Below, piece after piece: positions 36,401 through 45,293 of a DNA stretch of 64,000 bases. How positions within the stretch are numbered: position 1 is the stretch's first letter; each line of letters starts with the position of its first letter. The notes beneath the pieces are model-generated. The model searched no databases. It was not told where the DNA came from and saw only the letters and a list, made by a program, of their open reading frames with translations. This stretch comes from Heligmosomoides polygyrus polygyrus. Lineage: Eukaryota > Nematoda > Chromadorea > Rhabditida > Heligmosomidae. The position numbers and the translations under genes are program-made. The stretch spans positions 57,151,139 to 57,215,138 of the forward strand of contig OX377204.1 in assembly GCA_947396885.1 (NCBI GenBank), written 5' to 3'.

Positions 36401-39400
36401 CTGGTAATTGTATTTCGGCTGTAACCATTCTTCCAAGCTTTTGAGAAGTTTAAGGCGCGCACGAATGCGCAGGGAACTAGGAATTCCACCGCATGTAGGT
36501 GGTAGGGATTGCGTCACACTTGTGCAGTGCTTCAAATGCTGCATTCTCTTGGTTGTATGCGAGCTAAATGCTTGTCACAGTTCTGCCGTAAAGTGCCATA
36601 TCACGGTACTGCGGCTTCCTTCAAAATTCAACATCAATTAACGGCATAGCACAACTCTTTGCAGAACAGATGCTTCCAAAAACACGAGCATTTATCGAGG
36701 CAGCGTACATTTGTTGATATGGCACTACCCGAAAATTAGTGTTAGAATGAAAAAGTAGATGCTTTGTACGATATGACATGTCAAGGTGCGCCATGTATTC
36801 CTCAAAAATTTGAGGTTGCAGCGATTGATTATGAGAGAACTACATGTAGGTCTCAGTCTTGTTTTAGCCTGACCACGTCGCAGTTTTATATCTTTCTTCT
36901 TATCTGAAACTGCACTATCAGCATATTTAAGCCTGTAATTTTGGCTATAAATAAACTTGCTAGCAGATAGTGTTAAGTAGCAAAGTCAGGAAGTAATGGG
37001 AACACACATAGGTACTGTTGCCTTGATCTTGTTTTGACGCGGAGGTCGATCTACGGCTTTTCGAAAGAGTTTAACAAGAGAGGCCGTAGCTTAATCAGAT
37101 CAACCAATGTTCGCTACCGATTTGAAACATACCGATGAAATTCCTCAACTGCTTCTCGACTTTGAAATTTCGAAGCTCTGGGCGCCATCTTGATATCAAC
37201 GATCGTTCCCATTCTTCTGCCTTTCTATTGTATTTGCAGATCTTGTAGATGCTCCTACGGCTAACAAAGTTGTTGTGCTGCGATCAGTACTAGTGTTTTT
37301 GGGATCACATATTTTGAAGAAGTTTACGTCACAATGCAAGTCGGAGCAAACTAAAAGTTTGTATGGATTGAACTTCACGAGTGTTTAGATGTTCATGGAG
37401 TAAACCACGATGGGCTGAGGTTTTACGAATGACAAGTTTTGTTTCATTGCTAGTAAAACGGCAGCCGCTGCCATGAATCACAAACGAATGAGAGACAAAT
37501 CGGAGGGGTTGTGAGTTAGAGAATGTTGCTGGTCAATGGCTGCTTTACAGAAAGTCGTCCCACTCTGTCCAAGGAAGCGCTGCGCTGAATCATCAACAGA
37601 GGCGGTCATCGCAGGGTTCGAGCTCGTCATCTAACGGACCGTGTAACGTCTACGCACAGGTTCGAAGCAGTTCGCCTTATTTGTTTGTTGTTCAGTATTG
37701 TGCCACTTCAGGAGTTCCTTATTCAGTGTTTATGTTTGGAATTCCGATATTGTATGCGATGCTCCAAACCGTAATACGCGGAGAAAAATCCAGCTAATAA
37801 CACCGTGAGAAGCAGTGTATCTGTTGATCTATAAGGAGAAGAAGAGTGGGGAGGTGGAGGCAAGGTGAAGAAGTCGCAATGGGCAACCATCCTGGATGTT
37901 GGAGGGGTACCGGGGGCGAGCGCTAGGGCGGCTGAAACGAAAGAGTTGTTATCTTTGAGAGAAGGCTGGAAAGCATGAGGAAATGGATGGATGTAGGGGA
38001 GGCCATTGACACTGTTATGTAGATAGACTGAAAGGCCGGTTTCTTATCAGGCAGCTACGCGTAACCCAGTAGTGTTGTGTCGCTTATCCTGTCTATATTT
38101 TCAGCAACAAACGGCGAGTCCGTCTCGGGTTGCTCCGGGCCCTCCTCCAGTCCCTGCTGCTCCACCAGCCGCTGTCGCGACGCCTTCGACTTGTCCACCG
38201 CCTGCACCAGCTTTGCCTCCCAGCGGCGGTGCGCCTCCTCCTCCTCCCCCACCACCGCCGAATCTTCTGAAGAACGACAGCTGCAGAGGAACGAGGTAAC
38301 AGCTCCTCTCAGTCTTCTCGTGTTGTGAAAAGCTAAACAGGATTTCCTCAGTCTGGCCGACCAATTGCGAGGAGCGCAGCTGAAGAAGACGAGCGCTGCG
38401 AAGGACGTCCGCTCAGTGTCCATCGCTGATCCGTCATCAGTTTCGAGCTCAAGTGGTATTGCGCCTTTTGTCTGTTGCATTCTTTCTGGACCAACTCCGT
38501 GATTTCTAGTTGCCGGTTCATCACACGGAGACCTTCTGTCGGAACTAGCCGCTACGTTCAACAGAAAGAAGATCACGCAGGCGAAAGCGGATGCTGCGGA
38601 CTCGAAATCCAATGCCAGCAACGGTAACAAACTGCGTTGTCATACTGACGGTTAGCTGCAGGTTTAGCAGATTTTGCTGCTTAAGGCTCGTCCGATAGTG
38701 GATGCGGAACGATTCCTCCCGTCAATGGTTTTGCAGCTCCAAATGCAGGAAATGCAACGCGGAAGTGGGAGCCTGTCAAGACCAATGGCCATACGGAGAG
38801 TCCGAAAACTCATAGGAAGTGAGATTTGCACGAACTTTTTGAGATTTCTTTGGGGCACTACGCTGCTTGATCGTTGTTTTTACTTTACGGATAACGTTAT
38901 CGGAAAATCAGCCAGAAATTTGCAGGGTTCCATCGGGGTCATCGATTTCCTCGCAGGAGGAGGTCAAAGCAAACGGGACGGTTGTGAACGGACCAGCTAT
39001 AACTCCTGAATTCCTGGAAAGGTATGTTCTTGTTTGTCGGAGGATTTGTTGACTTAGTATTATAGAAATCACCCATTTTTCGTTGCGGACATAAAGAGTC
39101 TTGAGATCTATAAGCTACCCGGCGTCAAAACGAATGATTGCTGTGTTATTTTTCAAATTTCTCGTGAGAGGCAATAGTTAAGTGCAGTTCTTTTTTCGTT
39201 TGGTAGTGGAAGTTTGTTGAGGAAGATAGTAAGGAATCGTGAAGTTGGCCGTTTAAGGACTTTTAAGGACAAATTTCATCTACGTGCCTTAGCCACCATC
39301 GTATGTCTCTAGCAACTGGGTCTAGCAACTTAGAGCTACTCCCTTTTTTATTGTGAAAGTGCACTTTTAAGGAGTCCGCTGTTTTCAAGAAAAACCGCTT

Positions 39401-40882
39401 TGTATAGTTTTTCCTTGAACCCCATGATAATGTGATGCCCGTACTTAAGGCCTCCAACGTTACTAGTGCTGCTGCTAAAAGAAGCTCGACGTACTGCGAT
39501 ATAGTTGGAAAGATATGTGTCAGTTAAGGAGACAGCTCTTTAGGAAGTAGCGAGGATTTCAGGCCACAAATCGGAGGTATCGCCGGCAAATTACGTGCGT
39601 TATTGAACCTCTAGGTGCTCCGTAGCGGTCCCTACCAACTATAATGTTCCGCAAATTGGTTAATTTGCTTTATTGGTCGCAGAGTAGTTTTCCTTTTGAC
39701 TATCGATGTGTTTGCTGTAAAGGCAAGGAAACGAAAAATTTTAGAACACCAGTCAAAGAAGTTATGAAAAAAGAAAAAAAGAATGCGCCATGAATTCGTC
39801 CAGTATACAGCGGTACTTACTTGATTGATGGAGCAAGAGATGTGTACAGCTTTCACTTTAAATGGCGCACTTCTCAAACCAAATCAGAAGCATCTGAAGT
39901 TCAAATATCCACTTCCACGAGGTCAAAAGAATTTCTTGAATACAATTTATAGTTAAAAAATCGCCATTGCAGGAATCTGAAGAAGAAATCAGACAGTGTT
40001 TGAATGGAAACAAAATTCCTATCCTTAGGGATAAAACAACTGGTTTGGGTTTATTCTGCCATCTTCCCATATGGATGTTTTTGCATTAGAGCATGTTAGA
40101 ATAAACCTCAAGCAAATTTTTAGCCAAGGGGACAGGAGACTATTCTCATGAAAAAACGTTTTTAAAGTCCTTTTTTTCCTTTACACTCCCTAAGTAGGTG
40201 TGATTTGTGATAGAAAGGTTCTTAAGACACTTAGCTCCTGCTAAGTGTTCTCCATCTGGACTCCAGATAGTTCTCCTTTAGCTCGTTCGGCGTCAAGTGA
40301 AAGCGGTGTTTGCATGATGTTGCTGTTACGTGTCCTTGTCTTCTTACGCGTTCCTCTGCTGAACCTTTGCCTCAGATAGCAGGTCCGCTTGCCTAAGACT
40401 TGCACTAAAAATTCGAAGAAATGGCACGTCCTCAAGCAATTGGTGGTCTTCGTCACTTTCTTGTTATCCTCGAACTGCTATCAGACTTCTAGAAAGGGCA
40501 AAAACGGCTACTTCAGCGGCTACTGCACGGGCAGACCCTGAGTTGTCTATCTTATAAACCATCCCAGACACGTGACGGTTCGGTGACGCTTGATCACCTG
40601 GTGGCGTTCAGAAGTGTGTCGGCCAATCTGTGTGTTGCTTGAGAATTCGCTTCGATCGTTACCAAGGCCCTGTATTGTCGAAATCATCCCTTTGGTGAGG
40701 TGCAGACTAGGTGGAACCTTACAGGGGCGCGAGTTGTGTCTGTTTGGTGAACACTGAGCGTCCCGTTCATCTTCGATGGTTTCAGGTTCAAAGCCGACCT
40801 CATGGTCGAGGTGCGCCTTGAGATCAACAAGGCGAAGCAAGACATCATCGAGGCATTCCGGGCCGAGCTGGCTCGCCGATAG
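25355..40882 (+). CDS. unc-34: Ena/VASP-family actin regulator (UNC-34-like), ten exons found
   Basis: Ena/VASP proteins bind FPPPP-type ligands, recruit profilin-actin and protect growing actin filament ends, as tetramers, at leading edges and growth cones. The exons encode, in order, EVH1 (residues 1 to about 112), a linker, a proline-rich stretch with nine consecutive prolines, the G-actin-binding block (SLADQLRGAQLKKT), the F-actin-binding block (GDLLSELAATFNRKK), a Ser/Gly-rich linker, and the C-terminal tetramerisation helix (INKAKQDIIEAFRAELARR, stop). The found coding parts total 1172 nt, about 390 codons, close to the family size. All junction phases agree except exon 4 to 5. The start ATG at 25355 gives the normal EVH1 N-terminus. 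A TTTAG just upstream (25341-25344) could be a trans-splice acceptor. The introns are full of transposons. Confidence 0.85.
25872..26126 (+). mobile_element. MITE E: 255-bp hAT-type element in Ena intron 1
   Basis: Begins TACAGTTGTACTCG; the end, inverted, reads TTTAGTTGTGCTCTCG. It is flanked by CAGCGTAC (25864-25871) and CAGCATAC (26127-26134), an 8-bp duplication with one mismatch. The inside is TTCGAATTCGAA-rich with a spacing of 41-42 bp. It is a small relative of elements A, B and D. Confidence 0.75.
26601..26676. repeat. (TA)38 microsatellite inside the RTE copy
   Basis: 76 bases of pure TA. At the same place copy b has only TTCTATATAG, the codons for LYRT in GKLYRTVVRPALLYGCE. The microsatellite therefore grew from a short TA run in the LINE's own coding sequence. 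Confidence 0.97.
26741..27820 (-). pseudogene. RTE reverse transcriptase, copy a, broken
   Basis: Read from high to low coordinates: GKMMPRKAAGPDGCK, then PDDWRNSIIVPIFKQKGDAS, then EQWGFMPERSTTDAIF, HQGSALSPFLFVLTLDCI, and the catalytic box at 26996-27007. Here the box reads YEDD instead of YADD. Then LRLNVRKTKFISSEQC and FRYLGSDLSEEGS. The order and wording are those of the RTE clade. Frameshifts near 27560, 27250 and 27130 break it. Confidence 0.85.
28075..29378. other. rest of Ena intron 1, nothing recognised
   Basis: Short open frames on both strands, none with a motif. It ends with the acceptor CGTTTCTAG before exon 2. Confidence 0.6.
29379..29474 (+). CDS. unc-34: Ena/VASP exon 2: EVH1 middle part
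   Basis: Thirty-two codons from DGAWVLNCNIHHKLKY to TFHQWRDEQRQ. Acceptor GTTTCTAG, donor CAG/GTAGAA, phase 0 on both sides. It lines up with the family stretch ending TFHQWRD. The Phe (residue 73 counted from the ATG) is the third aromatic ligand contact. Confidence 0.9.
29600..29720 (+). CDS. unc-34: Ena/VASP exon 3: EVH1 C-terminal helix
   Basis: Reads VYGLNFSSEKEARDFVSAVG and QAIDYLNHQ, the hallmark YGLNF strand and closing helix of EVH1. Acceptor GTTTTTCAG, donor ATG/GTGAGG. Enters in phase 0 and leaves one base (phase 1). Confidence 0.95.
29992..30266 (+). repeat. tRNA-derived SINE, copy 3, in Ena intron 3
   Basis: A box GTAGCGCAGTCGG and a fairly good B box GGTTCTGATTTC, followed by the same body as copies 1 and 2 (GCCCAGGCCAACCAAGCC) and a GCAGAATGCG tail. 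Confidence 0.7.
30455..30494. repeat. (TC)20 microsatellite
   Basis: Forty bases of uninterrupted TC, in Ena intron 3. Confidence 0.95.
30495..32112. other. Ena intron 3, nothing recognised
   Basis: No supportable exon or repeat in this part of the intron. Confidence 0.5.
32113..33023 (-). mobile_element. mariner with poly-G TIR, copy 1, in Ena intron 3
   Basis: Starts TTA followed by 12 G and CAAAAGTAATGAGACA; ends with TGTCTCATTACTTTTG, 11 C and TAA, with TA at both edges. About 910 bp, shorter than a full mariner (about 1.3 kb). A sister copy is at 44381-45293. Confidence 0.85.
32212..32959 (-). pseudogene. mariner transposase, catalytic half, frameshifted (copy 1)
   Basis: From high to low coordinates: SIFTQDEKYVFYLN (first Asp), LWSFWVCAHGSVF, KAMVNEIEE. 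After a frameshift near 32520 comes the region equivalent to FDNAAPH, then YVHMPHPPYSPDISPCDYHY with the third Asp intact. The spacing is DD34D. There is no helix-turn-helix region upstream of TQDEKY: the N-terminal DNA-binding half is missing. Confidence 0.8.
33024..33822. other. Ena intron 3, nothing recognised
   Basis: No coding exon or known repeat recognised between the mariner and the foldback elements. Confidence 0.5.
33823..34766. repeat. foldback element F1 with tRNA-like arms
   Basis: Two inverted arms of about 380-400 bp (33823-34215 and 34390-34766) surround a spacer of about 175 bp. Each arm contains a tRNA-like block: left GTGGCGAAGTCGGTGG (A box) and GAGTTCGAGTCC (B box); right, inverted, GTGGCGCAGTTAGTGG. 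Outer ends share GGTGAGC-like and TTGCGATGCTATTT. Confidence 0.75.
34768..35700. repeat. foldback element F2 with tRNA-like arms
   Basis: Arms at 34768-35075 and about 35390-35700, inverted, sharing TACGCCCGCGA(C/T)GCCA and GGGTTCGG with TTCTGCG. The centre (about 35090-35390) is the reverse complement of the centre of F3 (for example CGGCTTCTCGAATCACGT), so F2 and F3 are the same element. It touches F1 end to end. Confidence 0.75.
35923..36043 (+). CDS. unc-34: Ena/VASP exon 4: linker
   Basis: Acceptor GGCTTTTTCAG, donor CAG/GTACGTG, both strong. It enters with two bases to complete the codon left by exon 3 (giving Asp), then reads NVYQDPHQHMMAHIQSAPSF and ends SMHPGF plus two bases (phase 2). 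Polar, His/Gln-rich, as expected between EVH1 and the proline-rich region. Exon 5 begins in phase 0, so the junction does not fit. Either a small exon lies in 36044-38104 (a weak 25-nt candidate is 37727-37751), or a donor four bases downstream is used. Confidence 0.65.
36063..36101. repeat. perfect 18-bp hairpin just inside Ena intron 4
   Basis: AGCACCGTGTGTTGGGCA, loop TTC, then the exact complement. It begins 19 bases after the exon 4 donor. Confidence 0.9.
36102..38104. other. Ena intron 4, nothing else certain
   Basis: No clear repeat. A missing exon whose length leaves a remainder of 1 on division by 3 would fit here. Confidence 0.4.
38105..38295 (+). CDS. unc-34: Ena/VASP exon 5: proline-rich region
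   Basis: Acceptor ATATTTTCAG, donor GAG/GTAACA. Reads QQTASPSRVAPGPPPVPAAP and ends in a GG-APPPPPPPPP tract, the profilin and SH3 binding segment of Ena/VASP proteins. Leaves two bases (phase 2). An overlapping frame on the other strand is only its shadow. Confidence 0.85.
38352..38455 (+). CDS. unc-34: Ena/VASP exon 6: EVH2 G-actin-binding block
   Basis: Acceptor TTTCCTCAG at 38343-38351 puts the sequence in frame as S-LADQLRGAQLKKTSAAKD, matching the family's LAxxLxGAxLxK block. The upstream AAACAG acceptor would throw the frame off. Donor AGTG/GTATTG leaves one base. Confidence 0.85.
38510..38623 (+). CDS. unc-34: Ena/VASP exon 7: EVH2 F-actin-binding block
   Basis: Acceptor GATTTCTAG. 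Reads VAGSSHGDLLSELAATFNRK and onward through KITQAKADAAD. The L-x-ELAATFNRKK stretch is the family's second EVH2 block. Donor ACG/GTAACA leaves one base. Confidence 0.85.
38737..38818 (+). CDS. unc-34: Ena/VASP exon 8: linker
   Basis: Acceptor GGTTTTGCAG. Reads APNAGNATRKWEPVKTNGHT and ESPKTH, then donor AGGAA/GTGAGA with two bases left. It is assigned because the phase agrees with both neighbours and because of the strong acceptor; the sequence itself is low-complexity and not diagnostic. Confidence 0.65.
38926..39021 (+). CDS. unc-34: Ena/VASP exon 9: Ser-rich linker
   Basis: Acceptor AAATTTGCAG, donor AAG/GTATGT. Completes the previous codon as Lys, then reads VPSGSSISSQEEVKANGTVV and NGPAITPEFLE, leaving two bases. 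Both phases match. Confidence 0.75.
40786..40882 (+). CDS. unc-34: Ena/VASP exon 10: tetramerisation helix and stop
   Basis: Acceptor GATGGTTTCAG. Completes an Arg codon, then FKADLMVEVRLEINKAKQDI and IEAFRAELARR, then TAG at 40880-40882. It matches the right-handed coiled coil that ends Ena/VASP proteins (EEVKKELQKVKEEIIEAF in the vertebrate protein). Confidence 0.9.
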
Positions 40883-41700
40883 GTCCCGCCGTCAGACTTA
40901 CGACTTCCGACTTACGAACGAGCGCATTCCGTCGCGATTTCGCGTTTGGCGCATTGGTGTTCCACGCGGTGCTCTTTTTGTGTGTGTGTATGTGTGTTTG
41001 TGTCATCATCAGTTCTTAGCCCTAACCCGTATTCCCGTCCTCAAATTCGATCCTTAGAGAACGTCATCTCTAGATAGATTTATTCCGTTTGAGTCCTCCA
41101 CCACTCCGCTCCTAGGAGCTGATCGCTGCTTTAATCTCAGGCTAGGGAACGCTCACCAGCTGACGATGCCTAGCGAAGACCGTGGGGGTCCCGTGGGACT
41201 GGGCTCCTGTTCCTCCTGTTGTGGCCTGTCTCCACTGCCGTTCCAGTCTCCTCCTCAGTCGTTCCTCATGCGTGATCACCATGTTCCGGCTTCCTCTTGA
41301 TGGCTGCCAATCGTTGGCTTTCTCCGTAGCTAGCGCTGTCTACTGGTGGCTTTCGCTATAACCTTCTGTGTCCTTCCGAGCTGTATCATTACCTTCCCGC
41401 ACCTGTTCCGAACGGTGTCTCACAAGTTGTCCGAAGAGAGGCGTTGCGCGAGAAGCGCTCTTTGTAACCACTGTACATACCACTCGGCTCTCCCATAGCG
41501 CACTCGCGTCGTTGCTCATCTCCGTTTCCTTCCTTCCGTTCCATCCTTCCTCTACTTTCCCATCATTGCGACTCTCAGTCCTGTCGAGTTCATTCCACTC
41601 AAAATTCAGTTTCCTTGAAGACAGCCTAACGTAGTTTTTGTGGCGTTTTATGCAATGTATTTATTATGAAAATCCGAATAAATTATCACATGATCCATTG
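40883..41700 (+). other. probable Ena/VASP 3' untranslated region
   Basis: C/T-rich sequence without a frame of note. The first clear AATAAA after the stop codon is at about 41677. The extent is inferred only from that signal. Confidence 0.35.
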
Positions 41701-41931
41701 TTCTTGGTGGTTTTGCAAAAACAGTGGTCGGAGGCAGGTACTGCAAATATCGCAGACGAGAAAATCTGAGCAAACAGAGGCTGAGAGGTTGTGAACGAGG
41801 CAGAGGGGGCGTGCCGCCTGCAAACGTGCGTCAGGCCTTTCTCGAATGGGATGAAGATAATGATTCTGTGGACCATGAAGGAAATATGAGAATTTGGTGG
41901 GTTTGCGTTCCCTACACGAACCTTGCAGTAT

Positions 41932-42080
41932 AGTTGTGCTCTCGACATTTTTCTAAACATTCGAATAGCTTCGAATGGTCGAATTCGGGTGTATTGGAGG
42001 ACTGCAGTTTTTCTGAGAAATTCGAGTACATTCGAAAAACGCGATTTTTTGCATATTCGAATTCGAGTTCATTCGTAGAG
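41932..42080 (+). mobile_element. solo left end of a hAT-family element
   Basis: Starts TATAGTTGTGCTCTCGAC after CCTTGCAG, followed by TTCGAA-rich sequence. No matching right end with CCTTGCAG is visible downstream, so it is truncated. Confidence 0.6.
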
Positions 42081-42562
42081 GTCCACTTTGGACCTAGTTC
42101 TTCGAAAGGCCGACATAGGTCTTGCTTACAGTCTTGTTAGATCTGCGTTGCAAGCAAAGCATTCAAGCAGTAGAAGGTCGCTCACGCCACCAAAGCTCAA
42201 ACAAAAACAGAAACTCTTCTGTCCACTCCAAGGCGCCTTGCAAGGTTTGTTGCGTTGGCTGCTTATTTTGGCAAATAATTGAAAACATTCTGGGTGGGGA
42301 GCTCTGGCCATCATCGGCAGCTTCCACACAGCTTATCCTATCGAGGCTCTTTCACAGCAATTGGTCAGTGTTAGGAGCTGAAAAACTTGGAGCCCAAGCC
42401 AAGGCGCCCGGCTAACGGTGGTTGGACGCACCTTTAACACTAATGCAGGAGCCTAAGGAAGCAATGACAAGATCAGTAGGTTAGCTTACTTGCATGTCCT
42501 TTGGTCCCGTTGATTGTCGAATTACGCCGGGAAGGGGGGGGGGGGGGGGAGGGGGCGACACC

Positions 42563-42620
42563 TTAAAGCCCTCCGCACACTTTTGCGGCAGCCGCGTACG
42601 CGGCTTCCACTGCCGCGTGC
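42563..42620 (+). mobile_element. fragment of a TTA-flanked GC-rich MITE
   Basis: TTA then AAGCCCTCCGCACACTTTTG and CGGCAGCCGCG. The same end occurs at 54794 and, in an intact element, at 60484. A poly-G run precedes it (about 42535-42549). Confidence 0.5.
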
Positions 42621-43850
42621 TAGAGTTCACGCGGCACTCTTCCCTCTCGCTGAGTCATCAGTCGTTAGGTTCCGGTTTAGCAGGGAGAACAATGTATCTA
42701 TGACGTTCCCGCTCCCAATCACTCCAGCGGCGCTAGCAACATCTCTTTTCTGCCTGATTACGTGCCAGGGTAGCCCAATGAATCCTCACTCGAGGTATGC
42801 GAACAGCTTGTATCACTCGCCCAAACTTTCGCGAGGAAATAAAATCACCGCTAGATACGTAGCACTAATTTAGACTCAGATTTATAGGAGTAACGTGGAA
42901 GTGCAGCACAAACTAGAAGTTCACCAAAGCGCGTATTGTACATGTTTGCCGAGCGCGTATTTTATAGACTCGTTGGACAATGTTTAAATGAAAGATAGGG
43001 GAGTATGGTTCCTTCAAACCAGCTCCTGTTCGCTTCTTTTTCAAAATTTCTTGATTCCTGGTTTTCTGATTTTCAGATTTTTTTCTTGATTTCTTTCTTT
43101 CCTTCATTTCTTCACACGATGAACGAATGTTCCAGCAAGTACTGATTATAAAAGAATTAATCTGCCCGTGTGTCCGTCCATCACAGAGGTCGTTGTTCAG
43201 GGTGGTATTACCAGTCTTTATGTGCAGAACAGAGAGTTGCCTACGTCAGAGAACAGAAATCAGAATGTGAAGGAAGTTCCCCATCAACAAGCACTTCTTG
43301 AAGACGTGCTCGCTCGCCAGGACTGCAGCGTGCTGGTACTACTTAAACTAATTTCTACCACGTATACGACTCGATGGAATAAAATTAGTACATTGTGAGC
43401 AGGGATGTGCGGAAATTTTTCTGGAAAGAGCGGAAGACGGAAGACGGAACGGAAACGCTCAAAAATGGCCGGAAGCCGGAATACGAAACGCGGAAACGGA
43501 AATGTCCAAATTTCGCCATTTTTTCTCAAGTGGATATGAAACGGCGTCCGAAGCGGCTTCTATTGCACTTTTTCTTGCTCAAAACTTTGCGAGCAGCAGA
43601 ATCTTCAACAGATTAATGCTAATCCTCTTCATAACATAACATAGGGAAGCACGAATTTATAATATAGCTATGATAACCCTTTGGCTATGGCTAGAGCAAT
43701 AAACGAAAACAAATTCAGGGTCTTATCTCACTATTCCTCACTATTTCAGCACGCAGTCACTCTACTGTTTCCATATCTAGTTCCTGCGACTGAAGTCTAA
43801 ATCTAGAGCAGCCAACTAGATCATTTTTCGACCAGGAGAGAGATCCCTCT
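42621..43850. other. no gene recognised
   Basis: Short frames on both strands, none with a motif. A purine-rich block at about 43415-43500 (repeated CGGAA units) is low-complexity. Confidence 0.5.
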
Positions 43851-43856
43851 CATATT

Positions 43857-43907
43857 CAGACATCTGTGCAGTCATCACGAACGACGTGATGACTGCACAG
43901 ATGTCTG
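43857..43907. repeat. perfect 23-bp hairpin abutting element D
   Basis: CAGACATCTGTGCAGTCATC plus ACG, a 5-base loop AACGA, then the exact complement. The second arm overlaps the target duplication of element D (43905-43912). Confidence 0.95.
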
Positions 43908-43912
43908 CATAC

Positions 43913-44280
43913 TATAGTTGTGCCCGAACGAATATATTCGAATAATTATTCGAATAATTTATTCGAATATTCGTTCGAATTATTCGATCATTCGGTTTTC
44001 TTGATTTTCGAATATTCGTTCGAATTCGATTATCGATTATTTTCAAAAGTCGAATATTCGTTCGAATTCGATTATCGATAATTTTGAAAAGTCGAATATT
44101 CGTTCGAATTCGATTATCGATGATTTTGGAAAGTCGAATATTCGTTCGAATTCGATTATCGATGATTTTCAAAAATCGAATATTCGTTCGAATTCGAACA
44201 TCGAAGGGAGCCATATTCGAAGATTATTCGAATCGAATAGTCAAACTCTATTTGATCGAATAATTTTATTCGAATATCGG
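43913..44280 (+). repeat. left subterminal array of element D
   Basis: CGAATATTCGTTCG recurs at 44009, 44051, 44093, 44135 and 44177, exactly 42 bp apart, each followed by AATTCGATTATCGAT. The last unit degrades before the mariner. Confidence 0.9.
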
Positions 44281-44380
44281 ATAAACCTGGGCTGGTAGTA
44301 CGAACATACAGATTTTGGTCGCGCGCGCGGCGGCGTCTGTCGCACGTGCGGCGAACCGCCACTGATGCAGGGCTCTCTAT

Positions 44381-45293
44381 TAGGGGGGGGGGGGGCCAAA
44401 AGTAATGAGACAAAATGAAAAAAAAATCTTTATCTCCTTATAACTCAATTACAACTCAACGATGCTGAGGAGTGTATTTGCCATTAAGGGCAAGGACCTT
44501 GCTGCCATCGCTCAGCCAACTTCCTGATCCCATCCTTCCAGAACTGCTCGAGCCTGGTGTTGATCAACTGCTCGATATGGTTGTCAAGGAGTGCTTGGGT
44601 TCTTGTGTCCCTTCCGACTAGGAAGTCCTGTAGGCTCAAGTAGTAGTGGTAGTTGCATGGAGAGATGTCCAGCGAATACGGTGGGTGAGGCATGTGAACG
44701 TAGCCCAGCTGGCCAAGCTTATCCGTGCTTACTTGTTCCCGATGGGGTGCGGCGTTGTCGAAGAGGAGAACCTTCTTGAAGCGCTGCGAATGAATAAGAG
44801 CGAGTCGCCCGCCCATCTCCTCTATTTCGTTCACCATGGCCTTGGAGTTCATCGCGGTGCTCTTGGGAAACAGCCTCCGGTAAACCGATCCATGGGCGCA
44901 GACCCAAAAGCTCCAAAGACGCTTCTCGCCGTGAACATCTCGCCGAACGAAGGTCGGTAACAATTCACCAGGCCTCACCCAGACTCGCTGCTTGGCAGGG
45001 GTAAGGTAGAAGACGTACTTCTCATCTTGCGTGAATATTGAGTCCAGGCTACTCGAGGTTGGGAATTGGGCGAGATTTGAGCGACACAGGTCGACTCATC
45101 AGACTGGGGTTTCGGCATGAGACAGGCTGGGTTTTTGGCATGCTTCTGGAAAGAGCGGAAGTGGTAACTTTTCAGATGGGCTTCAGTAAGTAGCATACAA
45201 ACATACAAATACAACAAGCACGAAACCAGACTCCAGCCACGAGATATATGGACGCGGCGTGGGGTGTCTCACTACTTTTGGCCCCCCCCCCTA
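44381..45293 (-). mobile_element. mariner with poly-G TIR, copy 2, inside element D
   Basis: The same element as 32113-33023: TTA plus a G run, CCAAAAGTAATGAGACA, and the inverted end GTCTCACTACTTTTGG with a C run and TAATA. About 910 bp, TA at both edges. Confidence 0.85.
44484..45217 (-). pseudogene. mariner transposase, catalytic half, frameshifted (copy 2)
   Basis: The frame 44978-44484 is open: VRRDVHGEKRLWSFWVCAHG, VLLFDNAAPHREQVS, YVHMPHPPYSLDISPC, NYHYYLSLQDFLVG. The second Asp is present, but the third position is Asn (SPCNYH) where copy 1 has Asp. Upstream (45217-44975) the frame is shifted over the TQDEKY region. The DNA-binding half is missing, as in copy 1. Confidence 0.8.

Noticed and set aside
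37727..37751. 25-nt exon between Ena exons 4 and 5
   Set aside because: Its length repairs the phase and the acceptor is good, but the donor (ATT/GTATGC) is weak, so it is mentioned but not annotated.
38055..38630. 191-codon open frame on the - strand
   Set aside because: It is the antisense shadow of the Ena/VASP proline-rich and EVH2 exons, whose phases and motifs fit the + strand.
38674..39009. 111-codon + frame
   Set aside because: It crosses exons 8 and 9 in the wrong frame; the spliced frame joins both neighbours correctly.
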